This document shows positions 44,453-52,982 of a stretch of DNA of 64,000 bases, piece by piece. A program made the position numbers and the translations under genes. The notes beneath the pieces are model-generated. The model was not told where the DNA came from and did no database searches. It worked only from the letters and a program-made list of their open reading frames with translations. The stretch spans positions 24,121-88,120 of the forward strand of contig JAIQFI010000025.1 of assembly GCA_020073345.1 (NCBI GenBank), written 5' to 3'. This stretch comes from Terriglobia bacterium (GTDB lineage: Bacteria > Acidobacteriota > Terriglobia > Bryobacterales > Bryobacteraceae). Within the stretch, counting starts at the first letter, position 1. The number at the start of each line of letters is the position of its first letter.

Positions 44453-45190
44453 TTATTGACCGCGGCTGGGCATCTCTAAACTGGCCGCGAGGTCGCTGAA
44501 CCTATATTCCACATCGCGCGCAACCATCGTATGCGGGCCGACGAACCGTACATTCGCGGTGGATTCCGAAGCCGTCTGCAGCCACATGCCGCCCACATCT
44601 CCGTAAACCAACACAATGCGCGAGTCCCGCAGCCACCAGGAGGGGGCTTTCCCCGGTTCACCCTCGGTGCGGCGAAGCTGGTACGTGGTCGCGTCCACCC
44701 AGATTTGACCGCGGAGCAGGGTCTTGCCTTTGCGCTTCGGAAGCATGTCCAACACGTAGCAGTGCTGCCCGTTCAATTGCTCTTCTCGAAGGAATCGAAA
44801 GTCATAATTATCCGGCGTCAGGTCGGTTGAACCGTAGTCCTTCACGATGTCTGTTTCGTGGTCCAGCATTTGACGGACGATCTTTTCGCCTAGTCCCATG
44901 CCGTTCGCCTGCCGGATCGCGTAGTGTTTCACATCTGGTGGAACGAAGCTGACGTCGGCAATTATTTCCGCTTTGGTGGTTTGCTTTTCTTTGCCGAACA
45001 GCTTGTAGTCGCGGATGACGCTGTAAGGACGAAGCCGGGTTCGGTTCTCAGCCCGGGCTTGCGCCATCCGAGTCAGGATGGTTTCCACAGGCGGTGCCTG
45101 GACACGGCTCTGAGCTTGAACAGACGCGACGCTCACGAGAGACAGCCCACCCGCGCTGAGAACGAGCGAAACTTGTCGCCATGCATTCAT
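44453..45190 (-). CDS. LolA/RseB-like outer-membrane lipoprotein-sorting-type protein
   Basis: 245 residues from the ATG at 45190 (another at 45202). Signal peptide, then a half-barrel (RPYSVIRDYKLFGKEKQ, YDFRFLREEQLNGQHCYVLDMLPKRKGKTLLRGQIWVDATTYQLRRTEGEPG in pieces) like the LolA/RseB lipid-binding fold. Its stop abuts the phospholipase-like gene. It probably binds lipid or lipoprotein in the periplasm; a general carrier rather than the main LolA is likely because of the C-terminal difference. Confidence 0.7.
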   Translation of the reverse strand: MNAWRQVSLVLSAGGLSLVSVASVQAQSRVQAPPVETILTRMAQARAENRTRLRPYSVIRDYKLFGKEKQTTKAEIIADVSFVPPDVKHYAIRQANGMGLGEKIVRQMLDHETDIVKDYGSTDLTPDNYDFRFLREEQLNGQHCYVLDMLPKRKGKTLLRGQIWVDATTYQLRRTEGEPGKAPSWWLRDSRIVLVYGDVGGMWLQTASESTANVRFVGPHTMVARDVEYRFSDLAASLEMPSRGQ

Positions 45191-45386
45191 GCTGGTACCC
45201 AACTGGCCTTCATTTCACTCTCGGGCTGGCCGTCGCCTCGGAAAAGACCACGGCCGTTCCCGGAGTGTTGAGTCGTACGGCTCTGAGGTAGCAAGTTAGA
45301 GGCCACCTTTCCCTCGCTGAGTTCGCTCGCGGTCCAAGCGCCAGTTGCGGCCTCGGTTCGTCACCCAGTATGGCAAAGAGCAAGGC

Positions 45387-45539
45387 TTATAAAACCGGCC
45401 GGCGCCCCTGGATCACCCGAATAAGGATGACCACAATCGCAAGCACTAACAGAATGTGGACGAATCCAGATATGGTGTAGCCGGTGACTAATCCCAGAGC
45501 CCACATGATGAACAGAATCACAGCAATGGTCCAAAGCAT
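45387..45539 (-). CDS. Small lmo0937-like membrane protein (50 aa)
   Basis: 50 residues: MLWTIAVILFIMWALGLVTG, a second hydrophobic span (FVHILLVLAIVVILIRVI) and a basic end (QGRRPVL). Two transmembrane helices with the lmo0937-family pattern, common in bacterial stress islands. AAAAGGAG precedes the ATG, and a sigma-54 promoter at 45570-45585 would start transcription just before it. Divergent from the Gln-rich gene. Confidence 0.8.
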   Translation of the reverse strand: MLWTIAVILFIMWALGLVTGYTISGFVHILLVLAIVVILIRVIQGRRPVL

Positions 45540-45569
45540 GGTTTAGCGCTCCTTTTCACGTAGGGTTAT

Positions 45570-45585
45570 TGCACGCACGTGGCCA
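45570..45585 (-). promoter_or_regulatory. Sigma-54 promoter of the lmo0937-like gene
   Basis: Minus-strand TGGCCACGTGCGTGCA, GG-N10-GC spacing. The start is expected near 45559, just ahead of the AAAAGGAG ribosome site. Confidence 0.65.
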
Positions 45586-45601
45586 TAGTGTTCCCCAGAA
45601 A

Positions 45602-45617
45602 TGGCAGTCGACGTGCT
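45602..45617 (+). promoter_or_regulatory. Sigma-54 promoter of the Gln-rich protein gene
   Basis: TGGCAGTCGACGTGCT, correct GG-N10-GC spacing, predicted start near 45628, followed by GGAG and the ATG at 45642. It is back-to-back with the promoter at 45570-45585. Confidence 0.65.
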
Positions 45618-45641
45618 CCGGACACATGCAGGAGTTCACCC

Positions 45642-46469
45642 ATGAAATCCGTCACTGTAACCGGCGCGGCCGCCGCTGGCTTGTTGGTTTTCGGAATGAT
45701 GATCCCCGCCTTTGCTCAGCACGACGGACAAAGCGATAAACAAGGCGATCAGCAGAAGAAGGCGGACAGGTCCGATAGGCCGCAAGGCAAGCAGAACAAA
45801 GGCGCGCCGTCGCAGCAGAACCGTGCTCCGCAAGCCAAGCAACAGCCGCCACAGCAGGGCCAAAGGACGCAACAACAGCGGCCACAGGGGCAACCCGCGC
45901 AACAACCGCAGCAAGCCCAGCAACCCGGGCAACAACGTCAGCAGCGTCCACCTCAACAAACTCAGCAACCCCAGCAGCGCGTTCAGCAAAAGCAGCCACA
46001 GCAGCGGCAGCAATCACAGCCTTCGCAGCAAGCCCGGGGACCATCACACCCAGAGCGCACGCGCGAGCAGGCGCAATCGTGGCAGCAACAGCGAGGATGG
46101 CTAAAGCAGGGCGACGGCTGGCAGGGGCATGATACCTGGCAGCAAAATCGCGCCCAACACTGGTCGTCCGACCACCGCACCTGGGCGCAGCGCGGAGGCT
46201 ACGGGGGCTACTACGTGCCGCAAGCCAGCTTCAATCTGTATTTCGGCAACCAGCACTTCTTCCGCATCGGCAGGCTCCCCGTAATCTACATGGGATATCC
46301 GCGTTTCGAATACCGCGGGTATTCGTTCCTGCTCCTAGATCCGTGGCCGGAATACTGGTCGTCGGATTGGTATGCTTCCGATGACGTTTACATCGACTAC
46401 GACGATGGATACTACCTTTACAACCGCCGCTATCCCCAAGTGAGGCTGGCGATCACATTAGCGTTATAG
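45642..46469 (+). CDS. Secreted glutamine/proline-rich protein with C-terminal Tyr/Trp-rich domain
   Basis: 275 residues from the ATG at 45642 with signal peptide (SVTVTGAAAAGLLVFGMMI). Residues about 30-135 are a disordered Gln/Pro/Arg/Lys tract. The rest is Trp/Tyr/His-rich (QQRGWLKQGDGWQGHDTW, YYVPQASFNLYFGNQHFF, YIDYDDGYYLYNRRYP), as in outer-surface proteins of the RcnB/YXWGXW type. Located beside small stress genes and likely under sigma-54 control. Role unknown; envelope binding or metal binding is possible. Confidence 0.75.
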   Translation: MKSVTVTGAAAAGLLVFGMMIPAFAQHDGQSDKQGDQQKKADRSDRPQGKQNKGAPSQQNRAPQAKQQPPQQGQRTQQQRPQGQPAQQPQQAQQPGQQRQQRPPQQTQQPQQRVQQKQPQQRQQSQPSQQARGPSHPERTREQAQSWQQQRGWLKQGDGWQGHDTWQQNRAQHWSSDHRTWAQRGGYGGYYVPQASFNLYFGNQHFFRIGRLPVIYMGYPRFEYRGYSFLLLDPWPEYWSSDWYASDDVYIDYDDGYYLYNRRYPQVRLAITLAL

Positions 46470-46506
46470 TCGGATGTGCCGAGAGCGCAATGGGCGCACC
46501 ACTACT

Positions 46507-48585
46507 TCAGAGGTCGCCGCGGGAGATGCCTAGTTTTTTCATCATCGCGTTCAAGGTCGTCCGTGGCACTCCGAGACGAGTCGCCGCGGCGCTGACGACT
46601 CCTCCGGTTTCCCGAAAAACACGCAGGATGTAATCCCGCTCCACTTCCTCGAGCGTGGAACCGATGGTAGCTTGCTCTGCGTCGGACCGCAATTCTGATA
46701 ACGGCGCGCGGAGATTTGGCCCCCGGGAAAGAATCACCGACCGTTCGATGAAATTCTCAAGCTCCCGTACATTGCCCGGCCATGACCAACTCACCATGGC
46801 TTTCATGGTGTCGGCGGGGATCTTGTCGATCGTCCGATCCATTTTTGCGGCGTACTTCTTGGTGAAGTGGCGAGCCAGGCTGGGTATGTCCTCGGGGTGG
46901 TCGCGCAGCGGAGGCGTAACGATCGGGAAAACTTTCAAGCGGTAATACAAATCGCTGCGGAACAGCTTATCCCCCATCATCTGGGTCAGGTTCCGGTTGG
47001 TTGCCGCCACCAGCCGTACGTCGATGGGGATGGTACGCGTGCCGCCCAGTCTCTCGAAGGACTTTTCCTGGAGAGCGCGGAGCAGCTTAGGCTGCAGATC
47101 CAAGGGAATATCGCCCACTTCGTCGAGAAACAAAGTCCCGCGATGCGCCATCTCAAAGCGGCCAATCTTCTGGCCTAAAGCGCCGGTAAAGGCTCCTCGC
47201 TCGTATCCAAACAACTCGCTTTCGAGCAACCCCGTCGGAATCGCCGCGCAGTTCAAGCTGATGAAGGGAAGGTTCCGCCGCGGGCTCATCCGATGGATGG
47301 CGCGGGCAATCAGCTCCTTACCCGTCCCGGTTTCCCCCAGGATCAATACCGTCGCATCGGTGGGCGCCACCACTTCCACCTGGCCCATCACCCGCTTCAT
47401 GGCCGTGCTGGTTCCGATGATTTCTTCAAAGTTGTTCTTGCCCTCGACCACTTCCTCGTCGATATCCTCCAGCCGGTCGCGCCCCCGCAGGTCCTGAACG
47501 AACGTGATCCAGCGGAATGGAGAAAGCTTCAGGACGGCCGTAGCGACCAGAACCGGAACACGAGTACCGTCCTTACGAATCAACTCTTTCTCAAACGGGG
47601 TACAAGCGCCGAACCGCAGCCCTTCTTCGTGGGCAATCTCGTCGAGAGCCACGTATTCCGGAGGCGTGAGATCGGGCCAGTGCAGCCGGCCCGCTTGCAG
47701 GTCCTCGCGGCTGTATCCGACCAGTTCGAGAAACGCATCGTTCGCTTCGGGGATTCGGTCAAACTCGCCGGAAACAATGCCCGCGATCGTCGATTCGGCG
47801 GGGATCGGGCGAACACGCGCCCGGCTGCGCCGCAGCTTTTCATCTCTCTCGTGACGGTCGCTGAAATCGCGAACCACTCGGGCGAAGCCCTGTAGATCTC
47901 CATTCTCATCTCTTAGGGCCATGGTGACGACGTTGGCCCAGAATCGCGATCCGTCCTTTTTTGTATGCCAGCCTTCTGTGCCGGCGTGGCCCTCGCCAGC
48001 GGCCCTCTTCAATTTCTCGTCCAGCTTGGCACGGAGTGTATCTTCGTCCGGATAGAAGATCGATATATTCTTGCCGAGGACCTCAGCGCTCTTGTAGCCA
48101 TAGATTCGTTCCGCTCCCGCATACCAGGCAGCGACCCGTCCATCTGCATCCAGCAGGAGCAACGCGTAATCCTGCACCCACGCCGGAACGTTGGTCTTGT
48201 CATGCAGGACCAACAGATGGCGCACTGGCAACACATTCCCTTTGGCAGTGTACTCGACTTCCCGGGGACCTCCGTCCGGACCCACGAGCTTGAGAGTTCC
48301 TTCTTGCTCGCCAGTTTCAAGAAAGGCCCGCCAGCGCTCTGAAATCTCCGGCTTTACTTCCGGAACCGCGAAATCGTCCAAACTGCGGCCGATGATCTTC
48401 TCCCGCGGGAGACCCAGGAGCTTGCTGGCGCCTACACTGGCGTCACGATAACGGCGTTCGTCATCCGCGAGCAGAATGGGCGTGGAAGGATGGAACACGA
48501 TCGCGCGAAACAGCAGCTCGAGTTCTTTCGGGCCGTTGTCGGCGAGCCAACTGGTAGCTCGTGGCTGAGAGGCCGTGGAGTTCAA
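46507..48585 (-). CDS. Sigma-54-dependent activator with PAS domains
   Basis: 692 residues. Start is a TTG at 48585 with an ideal AAGGAGAAACGC before it. N-terminal PAS (about 25-110), further PAS domains (about 135-250 and 270-370), then AAA+ ([12 protein letters not shown] onward, Walker [15 protein letters not shown] loop, Walker B FLDEVGDI) and Fis-type HTH ([24 protein letters not shown]). No receiver domain. The recognition helix is nearly identical to that of the response regulator at 52983-54359, so both may bind the TGACC-N6-GGTCA sites; one such site (48704-48721) lies 119 bp upstream of this gene. Confidence 0.92.
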   Translation of the reverse strand: MNSTASQPRATSWLADNGPKELELLFRAIVFHPSTPILLADDERRYRDASVGASKLLGLPREKIIGRSLDDFAVPEVKPEISERWRAFLETGEQEGTLKLVGPDGGPREVEYTAKGNVLPVRHLLVLHDKTNVPAWVQDYALLLLDADGRVAAWYAGAERIYGYKSAEVLGKNISIFYPDEDTLRAKLDEKLKRAAGEGHAGTEGWHTKKDGSRFWANVVTMALRDENGDLQGFARVVRDFSDRHERDEKLRRSRARVRPIPAESTIAGIVSGEFDRIPEANDAFLELVGYSREDLQAGRLHWPDLTPPEYVALDEIAHEEGLRFGACTPFEKELIRKDGTRVPVLVATAVLKLSPFRWITFVQDLRGRDRLEDIDEEVVEGKNNFEEIIGTSTAMKRVMGQVEVVAPTDATVLILGETGTGKELIARAIHRMSPRRNLPFISLNCAAIPTGLLESELFGYERGAFTGALGQKIGRFEMAHRGTLFLDEVGDIPLDLQPKLLRALQEKSFERLGGTRTIPIDVRLVAATNRNLTQMMGDKLFRSDLYYRLKVFPIVTPPLRDHPEDIPSLARHFTKKYAAKMDRTIDKIPADTMKAMVSWSWPGNVRELENFIERSVILSRGPNLRAPLSELRSDAEQATIGSTLEEVERDYILRVFRETGGVVSAAATRLGVPRTTLNAMMKKLGISRGDL

Positions 48586-48703
48586 AGCGTTTCTCCTTTG
48601 CCCCGTCGATCCAGGAGGCCGGCGGCCTGGAGAACACGTTGAGCGCGTCCTGCAAACAGTGGTAGCCGAGAATGGCGGTCAACTTAACCGTAGCACGTCC
48701 TTC

Positions 48704-48739
48704 GTGACCACATTTGGTCACATGACTCCCGGCGGTTAA
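48704..48739. promoter_or_regulatory. TGACC-N6-GGTCA operator, site A
   Basis: GTGACCACATTTGGTCAC (48704-48721) is a perfect 6+6-bp inverted repeat. The next 18 bases (ATGACTCCCGGCGGTTAA) are a degraded second box. Located in the 549-bp gap between the PAS activator and the Thivi_2564-like gene, so either could be the target. Confidence 0.7.
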
Positions 48740-48818
48740 GGCTCATCAAGACATTGGTGAACGCCGAAGCTACCAAGGATCGGATCGCCAGATTGCCTCA
48801 CCTTGATGGAAGGACGGA

Positions 48819-48878
48819 CCGCTTCTTAACTTCGGCATGGTTGTCCGATGGAACACGGACCTCTGGAGTTGCGCGTTC
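48819..48878. repeat. 60-bp repeat, copy 1 (intergenic)
   Basis: 48 of 60 bases match 54600-54659 with no gap, and the last 25 are nearly identical. Both copies lie in gaps that also carry TGACC-N6-GGTCA sites. In one frame both read HGCxxExGPLELR, but copy 1 has a stop just before. Confidence 0.6.
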
Positions 48879-49090
48879 AAACCACGGACAGCTGAATCGA
48901 TTCATGGTTTCAGTGAAGGATTCTAGACCAGAACACCTCTGTGTGTGAGCAAGCCGTGCAGAGCACCCTCGAATCCGCAAGAGATTGTCCGGTCTTGAGA
49001 GCCGTCGATTACCTCGAGAGCTATTAAGGCGGCCACCCAGCACGACGCCGACTGGAGGTGCTCATGAAGATGGCTGGGAGTTCGAACAGC

Positions 49091-49107
49091 TTGGAACACG
49101 ACGTGCC
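49091..49107 (+). promoter_or_regulatory. Sigma-54 promoter of the Thivi_2564-like gene
   Basis: TTGGAACACGACGTGCC, GG-N10-GC spacing, predicted start near 49118, followed by GAGGAG and the ATG at 49135. Confidence 0.55.
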
Positions 49108-49134
49108 CGGCATATTCTCGAGGAGTAAGTAAAA

Positions 49135-49326
49135 ATGCCTTTGGTAAATCTTGTTTTCGCGCTCATTATCGTTGGTGTAGCGTTGTGGCTGATCAATCGT
49201 TTTATCCCCATGGCGTCCAGTATCAAGACGATTCTGAATATCGTCGTGGTGGTCGCCGTAGGGGTTTGGGTACTGCAGGTAACAGGACTGTGGGGCCCAA
49301 TTTCCAGCTTTCGCGTTTCGCGCTGA
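49135..49326 (+). CDS. Small Thivi_2564-like membrane protein (63 aa)
   Basis: 63 residues, GAGGAGTAAGTAAAA before the ATG. Two hydrophobic helices (LVNLVFALIIVGVALWLINRF and IKTILNIVVVVAVGVWVLQ) separated by IPMASS, ending in a short polar tail. This is the pattern of the Thivi_2564 family, small inner-membrane proteins found near other stress genes. Function unknown. Confidence 0.8.
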   Translation: MPLVNLVFALIIVGVALWLINRFIPMASSIKTILNIVVVVAVGVWVLQVTGLWGPISSFRVSR

Positions 49327-49493
49327 GGGCTATGGCTCGCGATTTCGCCGCGCGGCGATCGTTCGTTTACTTGGCTGAGCGCCGGTACGATTTCCGGCGC
49401 CGCAAACCATGTTCGTCTTGAAACGGTCTACCTGATGATCGTCCGCTTTCATCGCCACGAGGGCGATCGAGGTCGCGGTGACGAAACGGCCGG

Positions 49494-51047
49494 CTAGCGT
49501 TTCGCAGTGAGATCTAACGCGAAAGATGGATCGCTAGAAGTGCCTTTAATCACAAACGGCACCACCGTGACAGATTTCTTCTTAATGAACGGACCGAGGG
49601 CTTTGATTACCAGGGACTTGAAGCCTGACGTCGTGTCGGCCAGTTTCCCCCTGGTGCGGAGTACGCCTCGCAGATTTAGATTCTTATCGATGAGATTGTA
49701 CGTGCCCTCGATTTCAGCAAGCGTCCCGGGCTCGGTAAATGAGATCTTAGAAAGCTTCGCAATCCCGCCGTTCACCGAAACGTGGCCCTTCAGATTCGAG
49801 AGCACAGTCTCCGGATTCACATCCTGCTGTTCCTTGGTCTCACCGCGCGCACTCTGGGCGAGCCGGTTTACCGGGTCCTGGACTTTGGGGTTGGTGAAGC
49901 GGCCGCCGCCGATTCCGAATTCTCCATCCAGACGGAGGCGTCTTAAGAATCCCTGCGGTCCGGGCGGCAACTCCACCTTCGTCTGCAACCGGACCTCGCC
50001 GGTCTCTGCAGGCGCTGAGCCGGTAAAGAAGCGTAGTAGATCCTCAATGCGCCCCTGGCTGACACTCATGGTGAGCACCACCGTTTTCCCGTGCTGGCCC
50101 GGATGGCCCTTTACCTCGCCTTGCGAAATCACCGTGGTTCTTCCGAAATGCGATTCTACGCGCGTGAGATCCGTGTCTCCGTTGGTGCCATCGATCACGG
50201 CATGAAAATTCGAGGCCAGGTGGACCACGGGACCGCTGCCGGAGAGCTTGAAATCGGGCACGTCGAAGTCCCCTTCGGCATCGATTTGGCCCAACGTACC
50301 GGTGAATTTCCCTTGGGAGGATAAGGTCCCGGCGATCCCTTCGAACACCCCGAGCGTCGCGTGATCATATGTGTATGCACCCGAGAGTTCCGTGCTGGCG
50401 GGATCATCTTCGTTCCAGGGACCAAAGCGTCCGTCCGAGCGGATCTCCCCTGGTGGCTCGGTCGTGTTGAACCTAGCGTGGAATGTGATGGGGTCGCTCT
50501 CTCCCACATGATTCAGCGTCAGATGATCGATTACCAGGGTGAAGCGGTCCTCGCCCGGTTGCTTCGATATGAATTCCAATACAGCGCCATCGGTAGTGAT
50601 TTCGCCGAACGTCAGATTCTTGCCCGACGTGCTGGTGGTGAGCGGAAACGTCTGGCGCGAGCCGTCGGAACTCTTCGGCGGAACCCGCACATGCAACCCG
50701 GCCACCTGTACGTCATTGACCAGCTGGTGAATTCTTAGCAATCCGCTATAACCAGCGCGAATGGTCAGAGTTTGGACCGTGATGAGCGGCGGCAGATCCT
50801 TACGCTTACGATGCAGGAACTCGATATCCTCGGCGACGCACCCGGGCGGGAAGTAGGTGCCTCGGAATTTGCGGATCTTGACGTTCCTGGCGAAGCGATC
50901 CTCTAAAGCCTTCGTGACAGCGGCTTGGGTGAAGGGCCAGTTCAGGGCGAGCAGGATGGCTACCAACGCTACTCCCGCCGCCACGGCGGCCGCACTCACC
51001 AAGATCCAGCGCCGAAAGGCTCCGCTCCTGACCATAGACCGAATCAT
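49494..51047 (-). CDS. AsmA-like envelope protein
   Basis: 517 residues with an N-terminal membrane anchor (RRWILVSAAAVAAGVALVAILLALNWPF). A chorein-N-like start (VTKALEDRFARNVKIRKFRGTYFPPGCVAEDIEF) leads into a long beta-rich body and an AsmA-C type end (SVNGGIAKLSKISFTEPGTLAEIEGTYNLIDKNLNLRGVLRTRG in parts). AsmA-family proteins are now viewed as lipid-transfer bridges between the membranes. It is the last gene of a run CsbD - DUF3185 - DUF3309-like - AsmA with short gaps, probably under the sigma-54 promoter at 51741-51756. Confidence 0.8.
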   Translation of the reverse strand: MIRSMVRSGAFRRWILVSAAAVAAGVALVAILLALNWPFTQAAVTKALEDRFARNVKIRKFRGTYFPPGCVAEDIEFLHRKRKDLPPLITVQTLTIRAGYSGLLRIHQLVNDVQVAGLHVRVPPKSSDGSRQTFPLTTSTSGKNLTFGEITTDGAVLEFISKQPGEDRFTLVIDHLTLNHVGESDPITFHARFNTTEPPGEIRSDGRFGPWNEDDPASTELSGAYTYDHATLGVFEGIAGTLSSQGKFTGTLGQIDAEGDFDVPDFKLSGSGPVVHLASNFHAVIDGTNGDTDLTRVESHFGRTTVISQGEVKGHPGQHGKTVVLTMSVSQGRIEDLLRFFTGSAPAETGEVRLQTKVELPPGPQGFLRRLRLDGEFGIGGGRFTNPKVQDPVNRLAQSARGETKEQQDVNPETVLSNLKGHVSVNGGIAKLSKISFTEPGTLAEIEGTYNLIDKNLNLRGVLRTRGKLADTTSGFKSLVIKALGPFIKKKSVTVVPFVIKGTSSDPSFALDLTAKR

Positions 51048-51067
51048 CGGATTCCCCCATCGTCACC

Positions 51068-51223
51068 TTAGCGGAACAAGCCAAGCAGGTAGGCGATGAG
51101 TAGAATCACGAGTATTGTCCCCAGTCCTACGCCAGCTCCGCCGCTGGGACCCCAGCGGGTGTGGCCGTAGTATCCTCCACCACCGCCAAAAATCAAAATC
51201 AAAAGGATGATGAGTAGGATCAT
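51068..51223 (-). CDS. Small DUF3309-like membrane protein (51 aa)
   Basis: 51 residues: MILLIILLILIFGGGGGYYG, a central HTRWGPSGGAGVG loop and a second helix GTILVILLIAYLLGLF. AAAGGAAG precedes the ATG at 51223. The length and the Gly-rich hinge fit DUF3309-type peptides. Second-last gene of the CsbD operon; 20 nt from AsmA. Function unknown. Confidence 0.7.
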   Translation of the reverse strand: MILLIILLILIFGGGGGYYGHTRWGPSGGAGVGLGTILVILLIAYLLGLFR

Positions 51224-51274
51224 TGTCGTTCTTCCTTTCTTCTCAATCTTGATCCGCGGGCGACCCGGCGGAAA

Positions 51275-51487
51275 TTATGCTTTCCTGGGCATGGCCAAAA
51301 GCGCGATGCCGCCAATGAGCGCCACCGCTCCAAAGATGGGAGGCAGCGGCACATTGTGGGTCTTGTCGCGAGTAGCGTGAATCGGTCCGATGTCAATGAC
51401 CTTTTCGCTGGTGGTGTACGTAAAACCGCCCCACGCCAGACCGAACAGGCCAAGCGCAATCAGGATGAATCCAAGCGTTCTGTTCAT
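51275..51487 (-). CDS. DUF3185 family membrane protein (70 aa)
   Basis: 70 residues from the ATG at 51487 (AAAGGAG upstream): helix 1 LGFILIALGLFGLAWGGFTYT, a periplasmic loop SEKVIDIGPIHATRDK, helix 2 IFGAVALIGGIALLAM. This is the DUF3185 layout, seen near stress-response genes in many bacteria. It lies 46 nt after CsbD and 51 nt before the DUF3309-like gene on the same strand. Confidence 0.85.
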   Translation of the reverse strand: MNRTLGFILIALGLFGLAWGGFTYTTSEKVIDIGPIHATRDKTHNVPLPPIFGAVALIGGIALLAMPRKA

Positions 51488-51533
51488 AACAGTCTCCTTT
51501 TCGGCCCGGTATGACTGGCGGACCCGGATTTCG

Positions 51534-51713
51534 CTACTTCTCAAACACCTTTTCAAGTTGGCCGACTTTCTTTTGGATCTTGCCGGCGAGCTTTTCGACT
51601 TGGCCTTCAGCGGCCAAGTCGGGGTTGTTCGTGACCTGTCCCGCCTTCTCTTTAACTTTGCCCTTCATTTCATGAAGCTTGCCAGCGATCTGATCCTTCG
51701 TGCTCGGTTTCAT
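51534..51713 (-). CDS. CsbD family stress protein (59 aa)
   Basis: 59 residues: MKPSTKDQIAGKLHEMKGKV, then VTNNPDLAAEGQVEKLAGKIQKKVGQLEKV. The repeated K-G-K helical pattern is typical of CsbD, a general-stress protein in Bacillus and many Gram-negatives. GAGGAG precedes the ATG. A sigma-54 promoter (51741-51756) and operator site B (51787-51821) lie upstream, so it is the first gene of a stress operon with DUF3185, DUF3309-like and AsmA-like genes. Confidence 0.9.
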   Translation of the reverse strand: MKPSTKDQIAGKLHEMKGKVKEKAGQVTNNPDLAAEGQVEKLAGKIQKKVGQLEKVFEK

Positions 51714-51740
51714 GTCTACTCCTCGTCTCAATATGAACCA

Positions 51741-51756
51741 AGCATCTTTAAGGCCA
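51741..51756 (-). promoter_or_regulatory. Sigma-54 promoter of the csbD operon
   Basis: Minus-strand TGGCCTTAAAGATGCT, GG-N10-GC spacing, predicted start near 51730, followed by GAGGAG and the ATG at 51713. Site B lies 30 bp upstream. Confidence 0.65.
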
Positions 51757-51786
51757 CTGTTCACAATGGGTTTCGAGCAGTTATCC

Positions 51787-51821
51787 CTGACCACATGACA
51801 CCAGCGACCACATACGGTCAC
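51787..51821. promoter_or_regulatory. TGACC-N6-GGTCA operator, site B
   Basis: GCGACCACATACGGTCAC (51804-51821) next to CTGACCACATGACACCAG (51787-51804), sharing one base. Read on the minus strand the order matches sites C and D. The left box has a degenerate half. Confidence 0.65.
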
Positions 51822-51927
51822 TTGGATGTGCCAAGATTGAGTGTCAGCCCCCAGGGTTAACCCTAGGTGGAAGACAAGTGCATTCCGCGTGGCGGATATC
51901 AGCAGGCTCGGCCAGAACGGCCAAATC

Positions 51928-52338
51928 TTAAGGTTTTGGTTTACGTCGGTTTCGAGGCTGAGCTTTTCTTTTATTGGCGTCCACGACGGGTACGGAGGGG
52001 CGCGCGGTGGTCTTCTTCGCCTTCGTGGCCATCTTTAGCTTCTTGTCAAACGTCAGCTTCCCGGGCTTCACCGTAGCCCCGCCCGCTATCCGCGAGTTGA
52101 TATCCTCCGCGCCCATCTGGGCAACGCGGTCAGCGGTCCATTCAGCGACCTGAGACGCTGCTTGCCGCTTAAGATCATCTTGAGTAACCGGTTTCGCCCA
52201 TCTGGCGGCGGCGGCCGTCTTGGCGACAGCCACCCGTTGCTCTGGCGTGAGCTTTTCCATACGGGCCTTGCCGCTGGCTTTCCCTCCCTTGCGGCCGATC
52301 CCAGCCAAGTATTTCGATACCGTCGTCTTGCGAGCCAT
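51928..52338 (-). CDS. Small basic Lys/Arg-rich protein, possibly DNA-associated
   Basis: 136 residues from the ATG at 52338 (MARKTTVSKYLAGIGRKGGK). The RKGGKASGKARMEKLTPEQRVAVAKTAAAARW segment, in pieces, resembles conserved small basic bacterial proteins with a Lys/Gly repeat. The C-terminus is strongly basic (KKLKMATKAKKTTARP, KRKAQPRNRRKPKP). Nucleoid or RNA binding is a guess from charge only. Between the CsbD operon and the response-regulator gene; no sigma-54 promoter seen. Confidence 0.6.
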   Translation of the reverse strand: MARKTTVSKYLAGIGRKGGKASGKARMEKLTPEQRVAVAKTAAAARWAKPVTQDDLKRQAASQVAEWTADRVAQMGAEDINSRIAGGATVKPGKLTFDKKLKMATKAKKTTARPSVPVVDANKRKAQPRNRRKPKP

Positions 52339-52369
52339 CGATACTAATGCTAGCTGTTTCAATTGCCGA

Positions 52370-52399
52370 TTGACATTGCTGAAGCGGAGTCAGCATAAT
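52370..52399 (+). promoter_or_regulatory. Possible sigma-70 promoter, plus strand
   Basis: TTGACA (52370-52375) and CATAAT (52394-52399) with an 18-bp spacer, in the gap of about 300 bp (52339-52637) before the 70-aa gene. A direct repeat TGCTGAAGCGG.. occurs twice (about 52377 and 52411). Speculative. Confidence 0.35.
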
Positions 52400-52637
52400 T
52401 GTCTGTGTGATGCTGAAGCGGCATCAGGATAGGCAAAGGAGAGGATAAAGTAAACCGAGGGCCCGATATCAGAGGAGGGTCTTCCAGTCTCTTTCTCGAG
52501 TTCAGCCTGTTCGGTGTCTGACTCGATCCTCCTTTAGCTGCGCGCACGCTCACTTCGCGCGCGGCAGACTTTGTGACCCTCCTCGAAGCCGAGGAACGGG
52601 TTACAAAGGGCAACGGGAGCCGCGATAGGGGGGGTAG

Positions 52638-52850
52638 ATGCAGTGTGCAGACCGCGACTCGTTGCGGCACGAGCATCAGGCAGCCGTTCAGAACTTTCGT
52701 GCGTCCATCCGCGACTTAGTCATACTTGTCGACGATTCAGTCGCAGACTCAGACTTCAATCTGGCTCATCGGCGAATAAGAGTCGCTCGCGGCGCTTACG
52801 AAGCGGCACGTGACGTTTTGGAACATCACCAAGCGGAACATGAGTGCTGA
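52638..52850 (+). CDS. Small hypothetical protein (70 aa) with conserved Cys/His pattern
   Basis: 70 residues, mostly helical, starting MQCADRDSLRHEHQAAVQNF and ending EAARDVLEHHQAEHEC. A Cys near each end and His in HEHQ, HHQAEHEC give a metal-site-like appearance. G-rich ribosome site upstream. I recall similar short proteins in acidobacteria but cannot name a family. It precedes the response regulator gene by 132 bp. Confidence 0.5.
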   Translation: MQCADRDSLRHEHQAAVQNFRASIRDLVILVDDSVADSDFNLAHRRIRVARGAYEAARDVLEHHQAEHEC

Positions 52851-52982
52851 AATTGAAACGAAGCCGAGATTCGCCATTGGGTCACAACTTCATCGCATTG
52901 CCGTATGGCGCAGGGATGTCAAAGAGATCCTATACTTTAGCAGAGATCCAAACCAAATCTGGCCCCAGCTAGCGGAGAAGTC

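Noticed and set aside
48754..48948. 64-codon frame in the gap after the PAS activator
   Set aside because: No family features or ribosome site.
52560..52600. Half operator GTGACC-CTCCTC-GAAGCC
   Set aside because: Second half does not match GGTCA; likely chance.
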